From Saliniplasma sp046497075 (GTDB taxonomy: Archaea; Thermoplasmatota; Thermoplasmata; Halarchaeoplasmatales; Halarchaeoplasmataceae), in assembly GCA_046497075.1 (NCBI GenBank), contig JAWOGF010000089.1:1-8178 (forward strand): a DNA stretch of 8,178 bases. Reading direction: 5' to 3'. The first letter of the stretch is position 1; each line of letters starts with the position of its first letter. The position numbers and the translations under genes are program-made. The notes under the pieces were generated by a model. The model searched no databases. It was not told where the DNA came from and saw only the letters and a list, made by a program, of their open reading frames with translations. This document shows positions 1 through 4,645 of this stretch, piece after piece.

Positions 1-42
1 ATACTAATCAAACTTCATCTCTCTTCAAAACAGGTAGTCTTT

Positions 43-312
43 ATGATGAAATTATACTATGGTACCGAGGATGAAGACGGCAATATCCCCGGGAACGTGA
101 TAGAGGAAGGAAAGTTGGTATCTTCAGTTCTTATACCTTCAAAGGACCTTTCAGACAGAAAAAAACCCGGTGAGATGGAGATCGAAGAGGAGGGTATTCT
201 AGAGGATGCGGTCCCCGATGAATGGGTCATCGATCTAGAGGATATGGACCCAGAGAGAAAAGATGATGGTTCCATAGTGTTGAAAGGGATATGTCCCGAT
301 TGTTCAAACTGA
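43..312 (+). CDS. Small acidic protein of unknown function
   Basis: An 89-residue frame starts with two adjacent ATG codons at 43 and 46. AGGT at 31-34 could be a ribosome binding site 8 bases before the first ATG. The protein is strongly acidic, with runs of Asp and Glu around residues 8-12, 44-54 and 64-75, and ends with a CPDC motif that could bind metal or form a disulfide. There is no signal peptide or membrane segment. I do not recognise the family. Codon choice (AGA, ATA, GAG/GAA mix) matches the neighbouring real genes, so I favour this strand over the antisense frame that overlaps it. No promoter is visible in the 42 bases before it, so it may be the last gene of an operon beginning outside the window. 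Confidence 0.5.
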   Translation: MMKLYYGTEDEDGNIPGNVIEEGKLVSSVLIPSKDLSDRKKPGEMEIEEEGILEDAVPDEWVIDLEDMDPERKDDGSIVLKGICPDCSN

Positions 313-459
313 AAAACTCGTTCCACACAGATATATCACAGAATGTTCAAGCCAATTCCTCGATATGGATAAAAGTGGGAACTGAATTAAAATACTATCC
401 AAAACGGTCTATCCGTGGGATAAGCTGAAGGGAACGATAAGAGAGTTCAGATGTGTGAA

Positions 460-583
460 AGCCTTTTTATCATGGAGTTCTTGCACAACTAGAGAGAAGC
501 ACCATCGGTTCACTGGAAAACTCCCAAGGAGAAAAACTAGAGTACGTTTTTTTCAGTAGAGGTAGATACTCTATAAAAATCAA
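460..583 (+). pseudogene. Relic of an ATPase/DUF234 gene 3' end
   Basis: From about 472 this DNA matches positions 1923-2045 of the intact downstream ATPase gene almost base for base, for example GTTCTTGCACA, GGTTCACTGGAAAACTCCCA and GTTTTTTTCAGTAGAGG. The match is broken by a 2-base deletion near 496, a deletion of about 7 bases near 535-540 and another of about 6 bases near 570, so no open frame remains. The matched part encodes the end of the PD-(D/E)xK-like C-terminal domain. The match to about 460 on the left is weaker. It is the tail of another copy of the ATPase, lost or recombined except for this piece, not a functional gene. Confidence 0.85.
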
Positions 584-635
584 AACGCTCTTACCCCACA
601 TAATCATTCTTCAAATCCAATTTTACATAGCCTAT

Positions 636-665
636 ACTAAGTTAGTTCAAACTAAGTTAGTCTAA
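636..665. repeat. Two tandem 15-bp repeats, operator-like
   Basis: ACTAAGTTAGTTCAA at 636-650 is followed directly by ACTAAGTTAGTCTAA at 651-665, differing at two bases. The first 11 bases are an inverted repeat, ACTAA-G-TTAGT. A weaker third unit may follow at 666-680. The pair lies about 20 bases upstream of the TATA-like box of the ATPase gene, where an archaeal activator or repressor could bind. Confidence 0.65.
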
Positions 666-682
666 ACTTACTAAACCACAAA

Positions 683-691
683 CATTTTATC
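683..691 (+). promoter_or_regulatory. TATA-like box of the first ATPase gene
   Basis: CATTTTATC is centred about 27 bases before the ATG at 714. That spacing would place transcription start at or within a few bases of the ATG, so the mRNA is probably leaderless. No Shine-Dalgarno site precedes the start. Confidence 0.5.
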
Positions 692-713
692 CCACCTCTT
701 ATAATGTTAATTC

Positions 714-2126
714 ATGAAAGATTTCGTCAATCGGATATCCGAACTCAAGAGATTAGAGTCGCTCTATAAGAGCCAGGAACCGAAACTTGCCGTCGTTTAT
801 GGTCGTAGACGGATAGGAAAAACAAGTCTAGTTATCGAATCCATAAAAGATAATGAAAACGCGGTCTACCATCAAGCTATACAGGGAACTGTAGAACAAC
901 AGATCGAGTATTTCATAGATGATGTCTCGGAAAAGTACCCCGATGTAACTGAAATACGAAAGGAATGGGATAAAATTCTAAAATACCTCGTCAAAAGGGA
1001 TGCAGTATTAGTCATAGACGAATTTCCCTATCTCGTTAATGAGAATAAAGAGCTACCTTCGATATTACAGCGCATATGGGATCACGAAGTCGATAACAGT
1101 TCCACTACATTCGTTTTAACTGGATCATCCATAGGTATGATGCAGGACGTAGCTATAGATGGTAGAGCACCACTCTACGGCCGCATCTCCAAAAAGCCGA
1201 GCGGTAAACTCGATATAGGTCCACTTCCATTCAAAGATGCTATGAAATTTTTTCCAGGCTATGATCCTGAGGAACAGGTCATGGCTTTCGGGGTCTTTGG
1301 GGGAACACCTGAATATCTTAGAGCTATCGATCCTTCAAGGACACTCAACGAGAATGTTACTACAACTCTTCTCGATAGAAACGGAGGGCTTCACGAAGAA
1401 CCAGAAGATGTGCTTCATCGAGAACTGAAGGAAGTTGATAGGTATTTTTCTGTACTCAAAGCTATGGCTGAGGGTAACCGAAAAACCAACGAGATAGGTC
1501 AAGCCTCAGGTATAAAATCGGGGAGTGAAGGTTATTATCTCGATAGGCTTAGAAAACTCCGGATCATCGAACGCTCGTATCCTGCGACAATAGATCCGGC
1601 TCGATCCCGACAGGGAAGATATCGTATTCAGGATCCGCTTTTCCGGTTCTGGTTTAGATTCGTTTATGGTAGGTCCTCGAGATATGAAGTATATGGAGAC
1701 GACACCTACAAGGATCTCATCGAACCAGAACTTCCAGATTTCGTGAGCTCAACCTTTGAAGAACTTTGTCAGCGTACTCTTATACAGATATATGAATATA
1801 ACTTCACAGAAAAGCCAGGAAATTGGTGGGATAGTGACGGACATGAGATAGATATCGTAGCACCGACTTCCAACCAAAAGTTAGTCGTGGGTGAAGTCAA
1901 ATTTCAAAAGAAACCTCTCGATTATGGCGTTCTTGCACAGCTAGAGAGAGAAGCACCATTGGTTCACTGGAAAACTCCCAAAGGGAACAAACCGGAGTAC
2001 GAATACGTTTTTTTCAGTAGAGGAGGATTCTCGTCTTCTATTAAAGAAGCGGCTGAAGAACGGGAGGATATGCGACTTTTCACGGTGGATGATGTGGTAT
2101 CACTCCTTTCTCAAAAGGATAATTGA
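714..2126 (+). CDS. Archaeal STAND-type ATPase with DUF234 nuclease-like tail
   Basis: This 470-residue protein belongs to the archaeal ATPase family (ATPase_2 plus DUF234), in the PH/MJ-type clade of STAND P-loop NTPases. The N-terminus FVNRISELKRL is the usual lead-in. Walker A is GRRRIGKTS (30-38), Walker B is VLVIDEFPYL (98-107, D102/E103), the sensor strand is VLTGSS (134-139), PLYGR is at 153-157 and the STAND GxP-type motif GGTPEYL at 196-202. A winged-helix-like region follows (about 240-300). The C-terminal domain has WW at 371-372 and a PD-(D/E)xK-like set: E378, D380, then E394-x-K396. The motifs are all intact, so it should be active. Roles of this family are not established; regulation, mobile-element biology or defence have been suggested from family expansion and the nuclease-like tail. 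It has its own promoter. A relic of a similar gene lies upstream. Confidence 0.92.
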   Translation: MKDFVNRISELKRLESLYKSQEPKLAVVYGRRRIGKTSLVIESIKDNENAVYHQAIQGTVEQQIEYFIDDVSEKYPDVTEIRKEWDKILKYLVKRDAVLVIDEFPYLVNENKELPSILQRIWDHEVDNSSTTFVLTGSSIGMMQDVAIDGRAPLYGRISKKPSGKLDIGPLPFKDAMKFFPGYDPEEQVMAFGVFGGTPEYLRAIDPSRTLNENVTTTLLDRNGGLHEEPEDVLHRELKEVDRYFSVLKAMAEGNRKTNEIGQASGIKSGSEGYYLDRLRKLRIIERSYPATIDPARSRQGRYRIQDPLFRFWFRFVYGRSSRYEVYGDDTYKDLIEPELPDFVSSTFEELCQRTLIQIYEYNFTEKPGNWWDSDGHEIDIVAPTSNQKLVVGEVKFQKKPLDYGVLAQLEREAPLVHWKTPKGNKPEYEYVFFSRGGFSSSIKEAAEEREDMRLFTVDDVVSLLSQKDN

Positions 2127-2210
2127 TCTGATGATATCTTAGATGCCTCGGTGAAGAGGTTCAAGAACCAGGGGAAAACACATGAACTAATCAACCTAGA
2201 TGATTTTTAA
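2127..2210 (+). other. In-frame open extension after the ATPase stop
   Basis: Directly after the TGA at 2124-2126 the same frame stays open for 27 codons to TAA at 2208-2210. The reading is protein-like: DDILDASVKRF, then KTHELINLDDF. It could be a longer ancestral C-terminus cut off by a nonsense mutation, the tail of another decayed gene joined in frame by chance, or stop readthrough. I favour one of the first two, because the 470-residue protein already has a complete domain set. Confidence 0.35.
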
Positions 2211-2483
2211 CTACTCCACCAACCGAAGATCGTAATCCAACTGATGCTGACCCCACATTTCTAATATCTCAAAATATATCTCAGCCTCACCAAAAAATCA
2301 TCACGATTTGCAGCTGATTTTCCATCTTTGTTTACGAATTTTCTAAGATGAGTAATTTTTCCTATGACCTACAAAACAATACCTTTCCTTCCCGAGCAGG
2401 TGAGTCGGGAGTAAAATCGCCACAGCATACGCTATCTGTTATGGAAAAACGTTAAATTTCCTGAGATATCACCAAAGGACCGA
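2211..2483 (-). pseudogene. Decayed minus-strand gene, family not recognised
   Basis: No open frame spans this stretch, but minus-strand pieces in different frames look like protein. One reads GKITHLRKFVNKDGKSAANR (about 2299-2359). A shifted frame then reads GEAEIYFEILEMWGQHQLDY, ending at a stop near 2213. Upstream another frame gives CGDFTPDSPAREGKVLFCR. Together this suggests one gene pointing leftward that has several frameshifts. I do not recognise the family, and chance readings cannot be excluded. Confidence 0.3.
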
Positions 2484-2491
2484 GATCAAAG

Positions 2492-2930
2492 CTATTCTAG
2501 TCCTTCCCGCACTTTTTTGTAAACAGTACCCACCATTTTTTTGGACAGGAATCCCTCGGCAGCCTGATTTGCTAACTCCAAAGTGTCCATAGTATAATGC
2601 AGTTCCTTTATCTTCTCGTCACTGAACTGGTATGTGCATATCATCAACTTCGATCTCTTCACCCTCATATTTACCGGTGAGAGTATGTTCATATGCAGCT
2701 TTATCGCCCTGTACTATTATACCCGTTCCAGTTTCCGTATACTTCACACTTTGGATGTTTCCTGACATCCACTCAAGAAGATCACTGACTTCTCCTTTTC
2801 CTTCGAAGGTGCCAAAAGGTGTCACAAATCTGATGTCTTCCGTACAAAAAGACAGTATCTTTTCCATATCTTTTGCTTCTAAAGCGTAGGTGAATTCACG
2901 CATCAATTCGGCATATTGCTCTTTAGCCAT
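2492..2930 (-). pseudogene. NTF2/SnoaL-like protein, frameshifted
   Basis: The gene reads leftward from ATG at 2928-2930. The first frame gives a typical SnoaL-like start (MAKEQYAELMREFTYALEAK, then FCTEDIRFVTPFGTFEGKGE) up to VDDMHI. Near 2630-2634 it must jump into the next frame to continue as YQFSDEKIKELHYTMDTLEL and end at TAG (2492-2494). Restoring two bases (an AT lost from a short ATAT run) gives about 146 residues with the expected MHIYQF strand, a normal length for this alpha+beta barrel fold. Such proteins include isomerases, cyclases and ligand-binding proteins; the substrate cannot be told here. Without the repair the product is a 103-residue fragment. A fresh mutation or an assembly error is likely, because the rest of the gene is undamaged. 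Confidence 0.82.
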
Positions 2931-2954
2931 CGTTATGATAATTATAAATAAACA

Positions 2955-2962
2955 TATATAAA
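2955..2962 (-). promoter_or_regulatory. TATA box of the SnoaL-like gene
   Basis: On the minus strand TTTATATA ends 24 bases before the ATG at 2930. This is a near-consensus archaeal TATA box at the distance expected for a leaderless transcript. No ribosome binding site is seen. It supports the ATG chosen. Confidence 0.7.
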
Positions 2963-3110
2963 TTAGGGTTCAAAGAATATTCAAAAAATCAGTGATGCTG
3001 TAGATCTTAAAAAAAATTTTGAGGTTCATATCTTCTCACCGGACAAAAACTTTTTCTGCACTGGTAAGCGATCTGTGGGTAAAGTCCTTCAATCCTTTAT
3101 ACTTACTAGT

Positions 3111-3163
3111 ATGAAAAAACCATTCGTTGATAGAGGGGAGCATCTTGATTTCCTCGAAGGGTT
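3111..3163 (+). pseudogene. Orphan N-terminus of an ATPase_2-family gene
   Basis: ATG at 3111 opens MKKPFVDRGEHLDFLEGL, which matches the usual start of archaeal ATPase_2 proteins (FVDREEELxFLE). It corresponds to FVNRISELKRLE and FIDRESELDRLN in the two intact genes of this window. After about 18 codons the similarity stops; no P-loop follows. It is best read as the leftover 5' end of another ATPase copy after a deletion. CTTTATAC at 3096-3103 may be part of its old promoter. Confidence 0.6.
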
Positions 3164-3217
3164 ACCCCTACATCACACTTATCCACACACCCCTAAGTCT
3201 TTCTCCCAACCCTCATC

Positions 3218-3227
3218 TTCTAAATAC
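3218..3227 (+). promoter_or_regulatory. Putative TATA box of the DUF4258/DUF2283 operon
   Basis: TTCTAAATAC is centred about 31 bases before the ATG at 3254 and resembles the TCTAAATAAT element before the second ATPase gene. The start appears leaderless or nearly so. Confidence 0.4.
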
Positions 3228-3253
3228 CTACGATCGATTCGTTCTTCTATAAT

Positions 3254-3507
3254 ATGACTATCGAGATGATACCTTTAGCAAAGATGAAGATGGAAAAGAG
3301 AGGGATCAAAAAAGAGATGGTGATAGAGACTCTAGAAGATCCCGACAATATATTAGATGGACACACTGGAAGGAAGATAGCCTAAAGGTTATATACAGAT
3401 AAAGATGATAAGAAGTTATTGGGAGTAGTATACGAAGAAGAAGATGGAGAAAGGTTGTGATAACTTGTTACCTAACATCTCAGATAGAAAAATACAGAAG
3501 GGAGTGA
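3254..3507 (+). pseudogene. DUF4258 family, predicted toxin, broken
   Basis: From ATG 3254 the frame reads a DUF4258 start (KMKMEKRGIKKEMVIETLED, then GHTGRKIA). It hits an in-frame TAA at 3383-3385 (codon 44) where the family has a residue such as Gln (TAA is one base from CAA). It then continues RLYTDKDDKKLLGVVYEEED. Near 3450 one A appears lost from an A run, and the frame shifts to VVITCYLTSQIEKYRRE, ending at TGA 3505-3507. Restored length is about 84 residues, normal for the family. The His often found before the first helix is Leu here. DUF4258 genes commonly sit beside DUF2283 genes and are predicted toxins; that role is inference. With two lesions it cannot make full-length product. 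Confidence 0.8.
3501..3507 (+). promoter_or_regulatory. Ribosome binding site for DUF2283
   Basis: GGAGTGA overlaps the stop of the preceding gene, with GGAG 7 bases before the ATG at 3512. Unlike the first gene of the operon, this internal gene uses a Shine-Dalgarno site, which fixes the start. Confidence 0.65.
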
Positions 3508-3511
3508 AAAT

Positions 3512-3742
3512 ATGAAGGTCATCTATGATCCAGATCATGATATATTGGACATCGAATTTTTAGAAAATGAGAAGATCGATGATACCATCGAGTATGAGGA
3601 AGGTATACTTGTAGATTATACCAAAGAGAAAAAGATCGTTTCTCTTGGGATCCTCGAGGCTTTGAAAAAGATCTCTCACAACCCCACCGACCTCTTGAAC
3701 TTCGTAGTGCTCGATAAGTCAAAAAAGGAAGCACTAGTTTAG
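3512..3742 (+). CDS. DUF2283 family, predicted antitoxin
   Basis: The 76-residue protein begins MKVIYDPDHDILDIEF and has the DUF2283 hallmark EGILVDYTKEKKIVSLGILE (about residues 30-49), followed by a short variable tail. The family is a small beta-rich domain of unknown biochemistry that is repeatedly found next to DUF4258, where it is predicted to neutralise the toxin. Here it lies four bases after the last codon of the broken DUF4258 gene and would be co-transcribed with it. The frame is undamaged while its partner is broken. Confidence 0.87.
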   Translation: MKVIYDPDHDILDIEFLENEKIDDTIEYEEGILVDYTKEKKIVSLGILEALKKISHNPTDLLNFVVLDKSKKEALV

Positions 3743-3751
3743 TTTTATCTC

Positions 3752-4058
3752 GGATGCTGATTTTCCGAAACCAACTTTCGAAACCGATTCTTTCTTTTTC
3801 GGAAAACATGGATGTTTCCAAGGCTCACTCGTTCAAAGAACTCGTGATTCACAGTAAAATTCGATAGAACAGCAATATCTGGAGGAGAAAGGTTGGGAGA
3901 AAGGTTGGGAGAAAAGTTGGGAGAAAATGAGATCAAAATTTTGGAATCGATATCAAGCAACCCTCAGATAACGATCAAGCAACTTTATGAAAAACTCCAG
4001 ATAAGCACGACAGCGGTAGAGAATAATATCAAAAAACTGAAGGACAAGTTGGTGGAAT
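3752..4058 (+). pseudogene. Tail of a RecG-like/AlbA_2 ATP-binding regulator
   Basis: The 3' end of a Schlafen/AlbA_2-type ATP-binding protein (often annotated as RecG-like transcriptional regulator) survives. ADFPKPTFETDSFFF (about 3756-3800) matches the strand before the C-terminus. After a frame change, FTVKFD (3848-3865) leads into three LGE(R/K) repeats and the winged helix NEIKILESISSNPQITIKQL, then STTAVENNIKKLKDK (to about 4049). The frame is closed by TGA at 3845-3847, and no N-terminal AlbA_2 domain is present upstream. The last winged-helix strands are missing because unrelated DNA follows. A TTG at 3893 opens a 181-codon frame running into the next relics, but that is a chance mosaic, not one gene. 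Confidence 0.75.
3887..3922 (+). repeat. Three tandem 12-bp coding repeats
   Basis: GAAAGGTTGGGA occurs twice in a row, followed by GAAAAGTTGGGA. It encodes the (E-R/K-L-G) linker repeat that is usual before the winged helix of RecG-like regulators. In-frame 12-bp units can vary in number by slippage. Confidence 0.8.
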
Positions 4059-4061
4059 CTT

Positions 4062-4206
4062 TAAGAACGCTCAGTACAGAGCCTTCTATGGACACGCCAT
4101 GTCCTGTTAATACTCCCCCTGCAGGTGGGTTCTGTGGTTCTACCCCTATAAGCGAAGCCTATATTTTATCCAGGTTGCGTATGGGTCATGGTTGGTGTGG
4201 TCAAAC
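4062..4206 (+). mobile_element. Possible TnpB 3' end / omegaRNA right-end relic
   Basis: This stretch is richer in G and C than its surroundings and full of small hairpins: GGACA/TGTCC (4090-4104), a near-palindrome around CTGCAG (4114-4128) and TATA-AGC/GC-CTATA (4147-4163). In frame with the preceding relic it reads RTLSTEPSMDTPCPVNTP and ISEAYIL. That resembles the low-complexity C-terminal tails of archaeal IS200/IS605-type TnpB proteins, whose 3' ends overlap the omegaRNA. TCAA at 4201-4204 would suit a right cleavage site. The left end and the catalytic part of TnpB are absent. The call rests on pattern resemblance; another structured RNA or an unrelated insertion is possible. Confidence 0.3.
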
Positions 4207-4249
4207 TATAACCACTATACAAAAACCATACTCAACATACCTTATAACC

Positions 4250-4303
4250 TTTGATATCGAGTTCCGGAACTTGTTTCGGATAACCTCAACCACTGGTATC
4301 GCA
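4250..4303 (+). repeat. 54-bp repeat, copy 1, in a methyltransferase relic
   Basis: This stretch matches 7238-7291 with only 3 mismatches; the first 26 bases are identical. It contains GATATC and the 12-bp palindrome AGTTCCGGAACT (4260-4271) and ends in codons for the TTGIA part of methyltransferase motif I. Flanking DNA to the left is unrelated between the copies, and methyltransferase codons to the right are about 70 to 75% identical. Confidence 0.85.
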
Positions 4304-4438
4304 GCATACAGGAATAACAGAATATTCATTGGAATCGATTCTAAAGAAGAATACCTAAAGCATTCAGTTGATGGATTTAAAAAGTGTGAGAAGAGAAGCT
4401 CACAGAAAACATTAAAAAAATTTTATCGTGATGATTAA
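4250..4438 (+). pseudogene. DNA methyltransferase C-terminal relic (copy 1)
   Basis: From about 4289 the frame reads STTGIAAYRNNRIFIGIDSK then EEYLKHSVDGFKK, ending at TAA 4436-4438. This is the end of an N6_N4_Mtase-type (beta class, motif I near the C-terminus) DNA methyltransferase: the normal motif DPFxGSGTTGIAxxR-x-FIGID is followed by the last helix. The DPFxGSG half of motif I is absent and is replaced by the reading FDIEFRNLFRI. The catalytic DPPY motif and everything upstream are missing. It cannot be active. It is homologous to the relic at 7058-7414. Confidence 0.75.
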
Positions 4439-4453
4439 TTCTCAAATCCTTAA

Positions 4454-4564
4454 TCAGATTACTTTTTTCAATTTTCTAGAAATTTTAACAATCTCATTCA
4501 ATGAATCCACATCACAATCACCAACAACCTTCATCTCCCTCCTCTCAAATTCACTATCATCCAT
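4454..4564 (-). CDS. Possible 36-residue protein
   Basis: Leftward from ATG 4562-4564 a frame encodes MDDSEFERREMKVVGDCDVD followed by SLNEIVKISRKLKKVI, ending at TGA (4454-4456). The plus strand here is almost free of G, so the minus strand is purine-rich, as in the proven coding strands of this window. A GGGAGGAG stretch lies about 20 bases upstream, too far for a usual ribosome binding site. I do not recognise a family. It may be a small gene or the start of a decayed one. It lies directly upstream of, and divergent from, the second ATPase gene. Confidence 0.35.
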   Translation of the reverse strand: MDDSEFERREMKVVGDCDVDSLNEIVKISRKLKKVI

Positions 4565-4614
4565 ACTATCTCACACACAAAGCACTCCTCCCACAAAACC
4601 CTTCTACCACAACC

Positions 4615-4624
4615 TCTAAATAAT
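4615..4624 (+). promoter_or_regulatory. TATA-like box of the second ATPase gene
   Basis: TCTAAATAAT is centred about 27 bases before ATG 4646, with no Shine-Dalgarno site between. The arrangement is the same as before the first ATPase gene. Confidence 0.55.
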
Positions 4625-4645
4625 ATTCATACGTTCATACTAATT

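Larger units (their letters stand above)
313..713. other. Gene-poor stretch with relic and repeats
   Basis: No intact gene is visible in these 401 bases. The stretch holds a decayed ATPase 3' end (460-583), two tandem 15-bp repeats (636-665) and the promoter of the next gene. From 313 to 459 I find nothing I can assign. Confidence 0.6.
2931..3253. other. Intergenic stretch between divergent genes
   Basis: These 323 bases hold the SnoaL-gene promoter, an ATPase N-terminal fragment (3111-3163) and the promoter of the DUF4258 gene. On the minus strand a short protein-like reading ending in YLEDEGWEKDLGVCG (about 3177-3221, extending to about 3268) overlaps that promoter. I cannot assign it and treat it as a possible relic only. 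I see nothing else. Confidence 0.4.

Noticed and set aside
57..326. 89-residue minus-strand frame opposite the first gene
   Set aside because: It is Ser-rich, as expected for an antisense shadow of an acidic protein, and has no start signals.
636..680. CRISPR repeats
   Set aside because: The two units are adjacent without spacers and only 15 bp long.
2632..2889. Plus-strand frame over the SnoaL-like gene
   Set aside because: Antisense shadow; the minus strand carries a recognisable family and a TATA box.
3075..3257. 60-residue plus-strand frame
   Set aside because: Wrong frame over the ATPase N-terminal fragment and the promoter of the DUF4258 gene; composition is not protein-like.
3519..3960. 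Minus-strand frames over DUF2283 and the RecG-like relic
   Set aside because: Both are antisense to recognisable families. The LSPN repeats are just the complement of the LGE repeat.
4062..4206. Signal recognition particle RNA
   Set aside because: Hairpins and some purine-rich loops first suggested it, but the conserved GGAA-type loop and AGCAG region of helix 8 are absent.
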